Below, piece by piece: positions 45,529 to 54,971 of a DNA stretch of 64,000 bases (its first letter is position 1; each line of letters starts with the position of its first letter). The DNA is taken from NCBI RefSeq assembly GCF_028331445.1, contig NZ_JAQMHX010000011.1, positions 62,001 to 126,000 of the forward strand, written 5' to 3'. A program made the translations under genes and the position numbers. The stretch comes from Candidatus Phyllobacterium onerii. GTDB taxonomy: Bacteria; Pseudomonadota; Alphaproteobacteria; Rhizobiales; Rhizobiaceae. The notes below the pieces were generated by a model. The model had not been told where the DNA came from. It saw only the letters and a list, made by a program, of their open reading frames with translations, and did no database searches.

Positions 45529-46532
45529 TGTTGAAGGCCGGTCCACGCAACCTCATCACTGACGTCGCTGGGTTAAAAGTCGGGAACGCTTCCGACAGCA
45601 AACTCAAATCCGGCTGTACAGTCGTGTTATGCGAGAACCCGGCAACCGCGGCAGTCAAGGTGCTCGGCGGCGCACCGGGCACGCGCGAGACCGACCTACT
45701 CGAGCCGCACAACACGGTTGAGCAGGTCAATGCGTTGGTTTTGTCGGGCGGATCGGCATTCGGTTTGGATGCCGGGTCGGGCGTTCAGGCCGCCCTTCGA
45801 GAAGAGGGCATTGGTTTTGAAGTCGGCGCGCAGCGTGTTCCAATCGTCCCGGGCGCCGTTCTCTTCGATTTGCTGAATGGCGGCGACAAGGAGTGGGGTC
45901 ATTACCCGCCCTATCGTGAGCTTGGCTATGAAGCAACGCAGTCGGCATCGAGTGATTTCACGCTTGGGACCGTGGGCGCCGGGACAGGAGCAACTGTCAA
46001 AGGGCTGAAGGGCGGGCTGGGCTCAGCCTCGTCGATCCTCGAAAGTGGCGTGACCATCGGCGCCCTCGTCGCGGTGAATGCGCTTGGTATGGTAACCATC
46101 GGAAAAAGCAGGCATTTCTGGGCTGCACCTTTCGAAATCGGTAACGAGTTCGGCGGACTTGGCCTGCCGCATCCCTTTCCTGCCGACGCCGCCGAAATCG
46201 GGACCAAGTTCAGCGACGCGGCGCGGGATGCCAATACGACAATAGGGGTCATCGCTACCGATCTGATCCTTACGAGCGCTCAGGCCAAGCGCTTGGCCAT
46301 TGCCGCCCATGATGGTTACTCCCGCGCAGTCTGGCCGGCACATACGCCTTTTGACGGTGATCTGGTGTTCGCCCTCGCCACCGGAACCAGCGGCAGAACG
46401 CCGGAAATTGCTGAATTCATTGACCTTTGTGCCGCGGCGGCCTCAACAATGGCCCGCGCCATAGCACGAGGCGTTTATTCCGCTACGCCTGCGGATAACG
46501 ATCCCTTTCCGGTCTGGCGATCACTTCGCTGA
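45528..46532 (+). CDS. P1-family peptidase (DmpA-like)
   Basis: The 334-residue protein matches the self-processing P1/DmpA aminopeptidase family: [14 protein letters not shown] at the N-terminus, [41 protein letters not shown] around the autoprocessing site, and [47 protein letters not shown] near the end. ATG 45528 overlaps the stop of the binding-protein gene. Probable N-terminal nucleophile hydrolase acting on small peptides. Confidence 0.9.
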   Translation: MLKAGPRNLITDVAGLKVGNASDSKLKSGCTVVLCENPATAAVKVLGGAPGTRETDLLEPHNTVEQVNALVLSGGSAFGLDAGSGVQAALREEGIGFEVGAQRVPIVPGAVLFDLLNGGDKEWGHYPPYRELGYEATQSASSDFTLGTVGAGTGATVKGLKGGLGSASSILESGVTIGALVAVNALGMVTIGKSRHFWAAPFEIGNEFGGLGLPHPFPADAAEIGTKFSDAARDANTTIGVIATDLILTSAQAKRLAIAAHDGYSRAVWPAHTPFDGDLVFALATGTSGRTPEIAEFIDLCAAAASTMARAIARGVYSATPADNDPFPVWRSLR

Positions 46533-46602
46533 ACAGTTTCGATTGTGCGATACAGCCGCGCGTGATAACCGGCGCCCACAGAATTTCTACCGGAGACAGA
46601 TC

Positions 46603-47274
46603 ATGAGCCGTCCGCTCGTCATATCACCTTCCATTTTGGCCTCGGATTTTTCAAAACTTGGCGCGGAAGTAAACTCGGTTTTGCGGGCAGGCGCCGACTG
46701 GATCCATATCGATGTGATGGACGGGCATTTCGTCCCGAACATCACCTTTGGTCCGGAAGTGGTAAAGGCGATCCGTCCGCTGACGGACGCAGTTTTCGAT
46801 ACGCACCTGATGATTTCGCCCTGTGACCCCTATCTCGAAGCCTTCGCCAAGGCCGGTTCGGACATCATCACGGTCCACGCAGAAGCCGGACCACACCTGC
46901 ACCGCTCGCTTCAGGCTGTTCGGGCGCTTGGCAAGAAGGCTGGCGTTGCCATCAATCCCGCGACGCCAGAATCCGCCATCGAATATGTACTGAACGACGT
47001 CGACCTCATCCTCGTCATGACTGTCAACCCCGGTTTTGGCGGGCAGAAATTCATTGCGGAAACGCTGGAAAAGATCAAGAAAATCAAGGCTATGATCGGC
47101 GACCGACCTATAGATCTCGAGGTCGACGGCGGCATTACCCCTGAAACGGCTGCGCTGGCAGTAAGGGCTGGCGCCAACGCACTTGTCGCCGGGTCCGCTG
47201 TTTACAAAGGCGGAAGCGAAGCGGCCTATAGATCCAACATTGACCTCATCCGAAGTTCGGTCCACAAAGGATGA
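46603..47274 (+). CDS. rpe: Ribulose-phosphate 3-epimerase
   Basis: The 223-residue enzyme interconverts ribulose-5-phosphate and xylulose-5-phosphate in the pentose phosphate or Calvin pathway. Signature motifs are [51 protein letters not shown] and EVDGGI with [11 protein letters not shown] 46603 follows GGAG and gives a normal-length protein. Confidence 0.96.
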   Translation: MSRPLVISPSILASDFSKLGAEVNSVLRAGADWIHIDVMDGHFVPNITFGPEVVKAIRPLTDAVFDTHLMISPCDPYLEAFAKAGSDIITVHAEAGPHLHRSLQAVRALGKKAGVAINPATPESAIEYVLNDVDLILVMTVNPGFGGQKFIAETLEKIKKIKAMIGDRPIDLEVDGGITPETAALAVRAGANALVAGSAVYKGGSEAAYRSNIDLIRSSVHKG

Positions 47275-48005
47275 CAATGATATTACGCCGCGTTTTTCTT
47301 AGCCTTGTCGTTGCGTCTTCGCCAGTCGCGGCATGGGCCGGAGACGCTGCAAAGCTTGATATCATTGGCTTTTCCAAGGATGGCGGCACATTCGCCTTCG
47401 AGGAATATGGCGTCCAGGATGGCTCTGGTTTCCCCTACGCCAACCGGTTCTATATCGACACGGCAACCGACAAGTTTCTGGCCAAAACGCCGGTTCGGGT
47501 CAGGCTCGACGACGAAAATTCGTCACTTGAAAACGCTCGCGACAAGGTCGGCCGCGATGCACAAGGCGTGACATCGCTCAGCGATGAAGAATTGCGCGCC
47601 AATGCCGGCAATGCGGTAGCTTCGAACCCTGTCACGGAGCTTTCGGCTGATCCGTTCAAGGTCAAAATCAACCCGCGATTCGTGTTTCCCGCGATTGACG
47701 CAGCGCTGACGATACAGCTTGAAGAGATCGCCGTCCCGCCGAGTGAAACCTGTCAAAATCTGGGTGAAATCAAGGGCTTCCGCCTGACGCTGCTTGAAGA
47801 CAAGACTGACGCCAAGCCCGAAATGCTCCACGAAGACGCCTCCGTTCCGGCCAGTCGCGGCTGTCCGCTCGGCTATAGTATCGGCGCGGTCCAGACCCTA
47901 TATCCGGACGGCGGGAAACCGGTAATTGCGGTGATGATTGCGGTGCGCGGCACAGGATTCGAAGGCCCCGACTATCGCTGGCTGGCAGTCACCCAGCAAC
48001 GATAG
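47271..48005 (+). CDS. DUF2259 family periplasmic protein
   Basis: The 244-residue protein has a signal peptide ([14 protein letters not shown]) and DUF2259 features: [30 protein letters not shown] and [12 protein letters not shown]. Its role is unknown; family members are exported. The start overlaps the rpe stop. Confidence 0.82.
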   Translation: MTMILRRVFLSLVVASSPVAAWAGDAAKLDIIGFSKDGGTFAFEEYGVQDGSGFPYANRFYIDTATDKFLAKTPVRVRLDDENSSLENARDKVGRDAQGVTSLSDEELRANAGNAVASNPVTELSADPFKVKINPRFVFPAIDAALTIQLEEIAVPPSETCQNLGEIKGFRLTLLEDKTDAKPEMLHEDASVPASRGCPLGYSIGAVQTLYPDGGKPVIAVMIAVRGTGFEGPDYRWLAVTQQR

Positions 48006-48089
48006 TGTGAAAAGTCGCCAAATGGCGCGTTGAGTGATCGCCCCACCTCTGATAGACCGCGTTTAAAGCCTAAAACGACAGGAAAACAT

Positions 48090-49406
48090 ATGATCCCGCG
48101 CTATTCGCGTCCCGAAATGGTCGCCATCTGGTCCCCGGAAACGAAATTCCGCATCTGGTTCGAAATCGAGGCGCATGCCTGCGACGCGCTGGCGGACCTT
48201 GGCGTCATCCCGAAGGAAGCGGCCAAAACCATCTGGGAAAAGGGCGGCGCAGCCACTTTCGACATTGATCGTATCGATGAGATCGAGCGCGAGACCAAGC
48301 ACGATGTCATTGCTTTCCTTACACATTTAGCCGAAATCGTTGGCCCGGACGCGCGTTTCGTTCACCAGGGCATGACCTCGTCGGACGTGCTCGACACCTG
48401 TTTCAATGTGCAGTTGATGCGTGCCAGCGATATCCTTCTGAGCGATCTGGACAACCTTTTGGCAGCGCTGAAAAAGCGCGCTTTCGAGCACAAGGACACG
48501 GTCACCATCGGGCGCAGCCATGGCATCCACGCCGAACCGACGACCTTCGGCGTCAAGCTGGCGCAGGCCTATGCCGAGTTCGAACGCTGCCGTAGTCGTC
48601 TCGTCGCCGCACGCGCGGAGATTGCAACCTGTGCTATCTCCGGCGCTGTCGGTACCTTCGCCAATATCGACCCGCGCGTGGAAGAACATGTCGCCAAGGC
48701 ATTGGGAATGCAGGCAGAACCGGTTTCGACACAAGTGATCCCGCGTGATCGCCATGCCATGTACTTTGCAACCCTTGGTGTCATCGCATCGTCGGTCGAG
48801 CGCCTCTCCGTCGAGATCCGCCATCTGCAGCGCACCGAGGTTCTGGAGGCGGAAGAGTATTTTTCGCCAGGCCAGAAGGGCTCATCGGCCATGCCGCACA
48901 AGCGCAATCCGGTGTTGACCGAGAACATGACCGGGCTCGCCCGCATGGTTCGCGCTTTTGCGCTGCCGGCGATGGAAAATGTAGCCCTGTGGCACGAACG
49001 CGATATTTCGCACTCGTCGGTCGAGCGCATGATCGGCCCCGACGCGACAATCACCCTCGATTTTGCCTTGGCGCGTATGGTCGGCGTCATCGAAAAGCTG
49101 TTGGTCTATCCGGATAACATGTTGAAAAACATGAACAAGTTCCGCGGATTGATCCACTCGCAGCGAGTGCTTCTGGCGCTGACGCAGGCCGGGGTTTCCC
49201 GCGAGGACTCCTACCGTCTGGTGCAGCGTAACGCCATGAAGGTCTGGGAGCACGGGGCCGATTTCCTCGAAGAACTGCTCGCCGACGCCGATGTTCGGGC
49301 TGCCCTGCCCGAAGCGACGATCCGCGAGAAGTTCGACCTCGGCTATCATACCAAACACGTCGATACGATCTTCAGACGCGTGTTTGGCTCAACCGGCAGC
49401 AACTAG
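48090..49406 (+). CDS. purB: Adenylosuccinate lyase
   Basis: The 438-residue enzyme performs two beta-eliminations in purine synthesis: SAICAR to AICAR plus fumarate, and adenylosuccinate to AMP plus fumarate. Motifs: MIPRYSRPEMVAIWS N-terminus, the catalytic His region RSHGIHAEPTTFG, TSSDVLDTC, and the fumarase-superfamily signature GQKGSSAMPHKRNPV. ATG 48090 is preferred for its AGGA and conserved N-terminus; a frame 20 codons longer is open. Confidence 0.97.
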   Translation: MIPRYSRPEMVAIWSPETKFRIWFEIEAHACDALADLGVIPKEAAKTIWEKGGAATFDIDRIDEIERETKHDVIAFLTHLAEIVGPDARFVHQGMTSSDVLDTCFNVQLMRASDILLSDLDNLLAALKKRAFEHKDTVTIGRSHGIHAEPTTFGVKLAQAYAEFERCRSRLVAARAEIATCAISGAVGTFANIDPRVEEHVAKALGMQAEPVSTQVIPRDRHAMYFATLGVIASSVERLSVEIRHLQRTEVLEAEEYFSPGQKGSSAMPHKRNPVLTENMTGLARMVRAFALPAMENVALWHERDISHSSVERMIGPDATITLDFALARMVGVIEKLLVYPDNMLKNMNKFRGLIHSQRVLLALTQAGVSREDSYRLVQRNAMKVWEHGADFLEELLADADVRAALPEATIREKFDLGYHTKHVDTIFRRVFGSTGSN

Positions 49407-49694
49407 ATTAAAGCCCCAGATTGATAAAAGCATTCCGGATTCGAGGATTCTTGCATAGGAATTGAACATTCCTGAATGTGAATCGGACGAAGTTGCGTAA
49501 TTCACCCGCCCAAATAGCGGTTACATCAGGTGCAACAGCGAAAAACCGCCAGTAAGAACGGGATGGTTCACGAAATTAATTGAACGAGCGTTCGATTAAT
49601 TTTACCGGGATTTTGCGCGCGCTGACGTTTGATTGGTTGAAACGCCGTGACGGCGGGTACGGAGCTCTCGCTTTATCATCAAATACCTGCCTGT

Positions 49695-49888
49695 CCGTCA
49701 TCCTCGGGCTTGACCCGAGGACCCATGGCAAAGGAGCGAGGCGATATCCACCATTGTGGCGGCGTCCAGTTATTGAAAAATGGTGAGGCAGCTTATCACC
49801 GAGAAATCGTCCGGCTGGATTCCGTGGGAGCACGACACGATAGCGCTGCTCAGCCGTGGGTCCTCGGATCAAGCCCGAGGATGACGGA
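49695..49888. repeat. Palindromic repeat pair (family A) after purB
   Basis: 49695-49730 reads CCGTCATCCTCGGGCTTGAC and continues to ACCCATGG; 49856-49888 is nearly its inverse. Each half is itself palindromic (CCTCGGG/CCCGAGG). Two further copies occur at 61481-61517 and 61641-61676. The 521-base interval 49407-49927 holds no supported gene. Confidence 0.75.
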
Positions 49889-49927
49889 GAGATGGATCCA
49901 GGACGAAGGACGTCGCGTAAGCGCCAA

Positions 49928-50818
49928 CTAACCCTTTGCCGGAACGATCCTGATGACATTGCCCCAGGGGTCAACGATCTCGCGTTCGTCCTTGGCATCG
50001 GCGGAGCTGAACTCGGCCCAGGCCAATCCGGAGCGATCATTGTCGCGGCGCCCGGCGCCGCGGCTTTGCCAGGAGTTGGCGGCGACGTGGTGATGGTAAC
50101 CGCCGGTTGACATAAACACCGCACTGCCGCCAAACCCGGCAACCGTCTGCAACCCGAGCTCATCCTGCCACCAGCTTTCGGCCTCCTTGGCGTTGCCGAC
50201 ACGCAGGTGCAGATGGCCAACCATCGTCCCGTCAGGAGCCATGTCGAAAGGCACCTCGTTGCCGGGTTCGCCGAGCAGATTGCCAACGTCGAGCGCCTCG
50301 GTGCCCATCTGCACGGATGAGCCGTTCCACTTCCAGCTCTCATGCGGACGGTCGGCATAAATTTCAACGCCGTTGCCTTCCGGATCGGTCAGATAGATGG
50401 CCTCGCTGACCAGATGGTCGGAAGCGCCGACGATCGGCGTGCGCTTGTCAATTGCCCGCCGGGCCCAGCGGGCGAGATCGGCGCGGGCCGGCAAGAGAAA
50501 AGCCGTGTGGTAGAGGCCGGCGCTGTGCGGATCATCGGCACGGATGGCCGAGGCCTGCTCGATCTCGAGCAGCGGCGTTTCGCCCGCACCTAGAATGACC
50601 GACTGGCCCTTGCGTGAAATCTCGCGCAGGCCAACAACGTCCTCATAATATTTCGCCAGCGCATCGGCATCCCTGGCCTTGATGCCAACCTTCGACACGT
50701 GCGTCGGCGCCGTTGCTGCAAAGGAAATCTTGTCCATTTTTGTCTCCGCGCGGGAACTTCCCGTCGATACAGCAAGGGCGGCAGCGCCAACAACCACATT
50801 CCGGCGCGTGAGCTTCAT
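49928..50818 (-). CDS. VOC-family protein with twin-arginine-like signal
   Basis: The 296-residue protein has two VOC (glyoxalase/extradiol dioxygenase) modules: VSKVGIKARDADALAKYYEDVVGLREI (about 45-70) and GHLHLRVGNAKEAESWWQDELGLQTV (about 200-225), each beginning with a His or acidic metal-ligand candidate. An N-terminal TRRNVVVGAAALAVSTG resembles a Tat signal, odd for a VOC protein; MDKISFAAT downstream may be the ancestral start. ATG 50818 has GAGGGG six bases upstream. Substrate unknown. Confidence 0.78.
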   Translation of the reverse strand: MKLTRRNVVVGAAALAVSTGSSRAETKMDKISFAATAPTHVSKVGIKARDADALAKYYEDVVGLREISRKGQSVILGAGETPLLEIEQASAIRADDPHSAGLYHTAFLLPARADLARWARRAIDKRTPIVGASDHLVSEAIYLTDPEGNGVEIYADRPHESWKWNGSSVQMGTEALDVGNLLGEPGNEVPFDMAPDGTMVGHLHLRVGNAKEAESWWQDELGLQTVAGFGGSAVFMSTGGYHHHVAANSWQSRGAGRRDNDRSGLAWAEFSSADAKDEREIVDPWGNVIRIVPAKG

Positions 50819-50955
50819 ACCCATCCCCTCGCAACATATCAGTTTCGTTGTTGCTAACGTCGGATTTATCGAGGCTCGAAACAAGCCCGGCACGAGCGAA
50901 CAGCTTGTTCACAAATACTGAACCCACCGAGGGAGATTGTTTACAGCACAAGGCC

Positions 50956-51020
50956 CCTCATGGTGAGCTTGTCGAACCACGCACCACTGTTTTACGTGGT
51001 TCGACAAGCTCACCATGAGG
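50956..51020. repeat. Palindromic repeat (family B) with 26-bp arms
   Basis: 50956-50981 (CCTCATGGTGAGCTTGTCGA and on) is the exact inverse of 50995-51020 around 13 bases. Further copies at 61108-61133 and 61199-61224. Confidence 0.8.
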
Positions 51021-51153
51021 GCGCTCGTAAAATGCCGTCTAACCGCGTCGCCGCCTGCTACAATCTTACATATCGGTAAAATGCTTGGCATTTTCGCAAC
51101 GCCTTTTGGAAACAGACCGCTTTAAGCTGGCTACGCCCAACGGAGTTTGAAGA

Positions 51154-51555
51154 ATGGTTCGCTGTCTATTGATATCCTTCACATACATCGCATTGCAAAT
51201 AAGCGCCGCCCATGCCGGCGGCACATCATTCGAAGGTAAGTGGCAGCAGATTGCTTCTACCGCTGGCGAATGCCGAACCTGCGCAGTTGAATTCAAATTC
51301 GCGGGCGCATTGCTCAGTGTTAATGCGAATAATGGATGGAACGCCACTGCCCAAAATGTCTCGGACTCATCCAGGTCGGCATCTGCGAACGGCCATTGGA
51401 GCAGGGACGCTGGCTATCTGGCGGGTTCACCGTTCAGGGCATTCTTCGAGATCGTGGATTCACGCTTGTTTATGAAGATGCTCGTTCGAAAGAAGGACGG
51501 ATCGATGATGGCGATCAAAGCCATCTTTGAGCGACCGTCTCAACCAACCGCATAA
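51154..51555 (+). CDS. Small exported protein of unknown function
   Basis: The 133-residue protein has a signal peptide (MVRCLLISFTYIALQISAAHA, cut before GGTSFEGKW) and a lipocalin-like GKWQQI start to the mature chain, with ANGHWSRDAGYLAG and a C-terminal FMKMLVRKKDGSMMAIKAIFER. It is probably periplasmic. I do not recognise a family. Confidence 0.6.
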   Translation: MVRCLLISFTYIALQISAAHAGGTSFEGKWQQIASTAGECRTCAVEFKFAGALLSVNANNGWNATAQNVSDSSRSASANGHWSRDAGYLAGSPFRAFFEIVDSRLFMKMLVRKKDGSMMAIKAIFERPSQPTA

Positions 51556-51822
51556 GCCGATGATGGTTTTCATCCACTTCGATCCGCGCCAGCGCCAGCG
51601 CTTCAACTCCAATGATTGGAGATTCGATGTGAACAAGCTTGATGTAGCGCGGCGGCAATTCATATCCGGTGGTATCTGAACGAGCCGCTGGCGGCCAAAT
51701 ACAAGAATATCCATTGGGACAAGCAGCGGCACTAAAAATAAATATTTAACTTCGCTGTAATATCAATATGTTAAGCAATGCAGAAACGCCCCATGAGGGA
51801 GGCAGGGCCGCTCGCCCTTGGC
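51556..51822 (+). other. Degenerate coding-like stretch
   Basis: Two overlapping frames look partly natural: one reads FIHFDPRQRQRFNSNDWRFD and on to RRQF before stopping; another, one frame over, reads IRWYLNEPLAAKYKNIHWDK up to a stop near 51735. The switch suggests a frame-shifted gene remnant. The rest is AT-rich non-coding sequence. Confidence 0.35.
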
Positions 51823-52806
51823 TCATTCGACCGGATATGGCCCCTCGGTAAAGCTCCGCGCATGATAGCCTTTTGTGCCGATCAAGCGCGCCAAGGGACT
51901 GCGTGTGTCCTCGCCGCGAGCCAGCCGCCCGATCAAATACCGGAAATCATATTTCGGCTGCCAGCCGAGTTCGGTTCGCGCCCGCTCATTGACGTAGACG
52001 CGGTCGATGCTTGGAAGCATTCTCCAATCGCGCCGCGCAAACTCGGCCGCGTATTCGGGCACACGGCGCTGCACGGCACGCGGGGCATCGGTGCGTAAAT
52101 CAGCCAGATCGTCTGCTGTAAACGGTGTCGTCGCGCTGATGATATAGCGGCGAAAGCCGAGTGCCGGCGCCTTTTCGGCCGCCAGAAGATGCGCACTGAC
52201 GATGTCCTCGATATCCACCCGGCGATAGAGAAACTCGTTCAGCTTGGTGTTTTCATCGGCAAAGCCGCTTCGCACGCCCTTATCGTCGTCCTCTTCCGGA
52301 AAAAACCGCGAGGTGCGCAACACCATCGTCGCCAAGCGCTGGTTGCGATGAAACAGCTGGCAAAGGTCTTCGGCTGCCGCTTTGGTCACCCCATAGATGT
52401 TCTTCGGGACAGGCCGCACATCCTCGGTGATCCAGGCGGCAGGCACACCTTGCGGCGGGACCAACGCATCGCCAAAGACACTCGTCGTGCTGGTATAGAT
52501 GAAGGATTTGACGCCGGCCGCCACCGCTTCTTCCAGAAGGTTCAAGGAACCGGTGATATTGGTATCGACGAAATCCTGCCGCGCATGCGTGCCGACATGC
52601 GGCTTGTGCAGCGTGGCCGCATGGAAGACGGTCTCGATACCCGCCATGCAGCGTTCGACGAAAGGCCGGTCGGCTATCGAACCGACATGGGTGGTGAACG
52701 GGCCCGCCGCGATATCAAGCCCGGCGACCTCGCGACCTCTGCCCTGCAATGTGCGCACCAGCGCCTCGCCCAGATGGCCGGAGCTGCCTGTCACCAATAT
52801 CGTCAT
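51823..52806 (-). CDS. NAD(P)-dependent epimerase/dehydratase, extended SDR
   Basis: The 327-residue enzyme has a Rossmann start (ILVTGSSGHLGEALVRTL), TSTTSVFGDA and the YGVTK active site of extended SDRs. The substrate is probably a nucleotide sugar or similar. The C-terminal half (about 190-327) is the substrate domain. It is flanked by repeats and is not in an obvious operon. Confidence 0.85.
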   Translation of the reverse strand: MTILVTGSSGHLGEALVRTLQGRGREVAGLDIAAGPFTTHVGSIADRPFVERCMAGIETVFHAATLHKPHVGTHARQDFVDTNITGSLNLLEEAVAAGVKSFIYTSTTSVFGDALVPPQGVPAAWITEDVRPVPKNIYGVTKAAAEDLCQLFHRNQRLATMVLRTSRFFPEEDDDKGVRSGFADENTKLNEFLYRRVDIEDIVSAHLLAAEKAPALGFRRYIISATTPFTADDLADLRTDAPRAVQRRVPEYAAEFARRDWRMLPSIDRVYVNERARTELGWQPKYDFRYLIGRLARGEDTRSPLARLIGTKGYHARSFTEGPYPVE

Positions 52807-52889
52807 GGTTGCGTCATTCCTCCCAGAACTGGAATCGGATGAAGGTTAGCATTGGCGTTGTTTGCGAGTGAAGAGTCTCTGCAAAGGCT

Positions 52890-53085
52890 GATGCCGATTA
52901 TCTCTCCCCTTGCGGGAGAGAAAGCGATTTCAGCATCTTAGCCCTTGCTAAGTGCTAGAAATCGCCAGAGAGGGGATTTCAAATCATTCGCTGCAAATCC
53001 CCTCACTTGGATTTTCAAAGGATTTAGCAAGTGCTAAATCCAAGAAAACCCTTTCTCTCCCGCAAGGGGAGAGATAACCGGCATC
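52890..53085. repeat. Mosaic palindromic element, about 196 bp
   Basis: Outer arms 52890-52924 and 53051-53085 are inverse copies with one mismatch over 35 bp. Inside lie at least two further hairpins: 52925-52964 (CGATTTC/GAAATCG with nested CTTAGC/GCTAAG) and about 53020-53042 (GGATTTAGCA/TGCTAAATCC). No gene is present. This resembles composite REP/BIME-type elements of rhizobia. Confidence 0.75.
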
Positions 53086-53240
53086 GACTGTCGTCATCTG
53101 TCACCGACCTGCCAGTGCGAGGCCGCCCAGACTTCGCAGCGGAGCGGCCTTACTATCGCCAGACAGCGGGTATTGCATCATGGCATCTTTGAGTTTACGG
53201 CCTAAAATGAGTGCCAGTCTCACGCGGCGAGGGTAATATT

Positions 53241-53591
53241 ATGAACGACTTTTATGTCGGACAGAAAGTCGTTTGTATCGACGACAAATTCAAGAATGTC
53301 AGCATCGACCAAATCATCCGAAAAGGCCAAATCTACACCATCCGCTGGATTGGCATGTACCAGCACTACGTCGATGGCGAATTCCTCGGCATCAAAGTCG
53401 AGGAAATCCACCGCGGCAATGATGACGGCCCCGAGGGTTATGGTGCCGCCGACATGCCTTACCGTGCGTCCCGTTTTCGTCCATTGGTGAAAGACAAGAT
53501 TGGCCAACTGCGAAAGCTGTTGACCCCCAAATCGGACGAACCGGATGAACCAACAAAGAAAACCCCGGTGAAAAAGAAGGAGAAGGTCTGA
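53241..53591 (+). CDS. Conserved-looking hypothetical protein
   Basis: The 116-residue protein begins MNDFYVGQKVVCIDDKF and has a beta-rich core (KGQIYTIRWIGMYQHYVDGEFLGIKVEEI) ending in a Lys-rich tail. It is small, soluble and of a kind often seen near prophage or mobile genes. GAGGG precedes the ATG. Function unknown. Confidence 0.65.
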   Translation: MNDFYVGQKVVCIDDKFKNVSIDQIIRKGQIYTIRWIGMYQHYVDGEFLGIKVEEIHRGNDDGPEGYGAADMPYRASRFRPLVKDKIGQLRKLLTPKSDEPDEPTKKTPVKKKEKV

Positions 53592-53827
53592 ATTCTGGGG
53601 CAGCCAACGCGTCAAGAATTGCCGTCGGCGTCCTTATGAACGTTTCGCATTTATTCGCTATTCCTGCCCGGTTGGCCCGTGGATATCAGACCAAAGTATA
53701 ACTCAGGCAAACCAGCGCATGATGGAGCATCCATCTCTGTCTCGCTACTGTGATCGTGGGTCGACATTGCTATTGCCGTACTCACGACCGCTCCTTGTGA
53801 GCTTACATCTGACGAAGGATTGAAGCC

Positions 53828-53929
53828 GTGGATAAGATGGATACGCTTTGGTTAATGCTTTTTCTGATGGGCTCGGTGAGTATCGTCGCCCTTACATTCA
53901 CGACCAGCGAAATATTCGCTCTGTATTGA
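53828..53929 (+). CDS. Possible 33-residue membrane protein
   Basis: GTG 53828 with AAGGA about nine bases upstream opens a frame reading MDKMDTLWLMLFLMGSVSIV and ending TSEIFALY. One hydrophobic helix (about 6-23). It is a plausible small inner-membrane protein; no other support. Confidence 0.4.
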   Translation: MDKMDTLWLMLFLMGSVSIVALTFTTSEIFALY

Positions 53930-54127
53930 GCTCGAACCTGCGGACTTGCAACATGAGGGCTACAACTTGGCCCTCACTACGGTCCTATAAATCGGCGAGC
54001 CGCCTGGACACGCATTCAGCAAGCCAGGCAACAGCCACTCCAGGAAATACAGCCATCAAGGTGCGATAGACCCAGCGTTTAACAGCTCAAGCGTTGCCGT
54101 TCGGCGATGACGGCACGACTGGACGGT

Positions 54128-54787
54128 TCACGCCAGGTTTTTACGCCGCGCCAACTCTGCCTCGCTCGGCTGTTCCGCTCCGAACGAGCCAGTGACAATG
54201 TCGCCCGCGCGCACGTATTTGTTGATTGTGACGCCGGTGCCCGAGACCTTTGACGAAACGAGTTTCAGAGCGCCGGGAGAGGCATGGCCGCTGAACAGCC
54301 TCTTGCCCTTCCCCAATATGAGTGGAAACATGAAAATGTTCATCTCGTCGACCAGGCCATTTTTGAACAGGGTTTGCAGGAAATCGGTGGAGCCCTGGGT
54401 CAACAGATCCGGCCCCTGCTCGCTTTTCAGCTTCGTGACTGCCGCGACCACATCCGGGCCCAGAGTTTGGCTGTTCTGCCAGTCAAGTTTCAGGTCTGGA
54501 TTGCGGGTCGCAACATATTTGTGGACGCGGTCGAACAAGGGGCCGATCGGATGGCCGGCGTCGACATAGGGCCAATAGGCGGCAAAAATGTCGTAGGTTT
54601 TCCGGCCGAGCAGAAGATCAAAAGGCTTGGCAAACATCTCCCCCACGGCCTCTTCTCCTGCCTGGTCAAAATAGGGGGCAACCCAGCCGCCATATTTGAA
54701 GTCGCCTGTTGGGTCTTCGTCCGGGCCACCTGGTGCCTGCATGATACCGTCGAGGCTTACAAAAGCACCAGTAATGATCTTTCTCAT
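54128..54787 (-). CDS. Dihydrofolate reductase-family protein (RibD-C-like)
   Basis: The 219-residue protein has the RibD C-terminal/DHFR fold: MRKIITGAFVSLDGIMQAPGGP, LLLGRKTYDIFAAYWP and QGSTDFLQTLFKNGLVDEMNIFMFPLILGKGKRLF. Members are NADPH-dependent reductases of uncertain substrate and are common in soil bacteria. Not the housekeeping folA type. Confidence 0.85.
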   Translation of the reverse strand: MRKIITGAFVSLDGIMQAPGGPDEDPTGDFKYGGWVAPYFDQAGEEAVGEMFAKPFDLLLGRKTYDIFAAYWPYVDAGHPIGPLFDRVHKYVATRNPDLKLDWQNSQTLGPDVVAAVTKLKSEQGPDLLTQGSTDFLQTLFKNGLVDEMNIFMFPLILGKGKRLFSGHASPGALKLVSSKVSGTGVTINKYVRAGDIVTGSFGAEQPSEAELARRKNLA

Positions 54788-54971
54788 GTTTAGTCTCCTT
54801 CAACGCTGCCGTTATGCGTTAAAGACGTTCGCCAGTGGCATTTGCCGACAGCGCCGAGAAAAATTGTGCGTTCATACACCGCAATCCGGGTTCTGCGCAG
54901 GTCTGCAGGGTAGAGCTGCTTGTGCCTGCCTCCCATCACAAGGGAAACAGGCACCGGCTGATTGTACGTTC

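Noticed and set aside
49576-50367. Long minus-strand frame overlapping the VOC gene
   Set aside because: Shadow of the VOC gene with unnatural Arg/Pro/Ser composition.
52189-52842. 217-codon + strand frame opposite the epimerase gene
   Set aside because: Antisense shadow; the minus-strand frame has clear SDR motifs.
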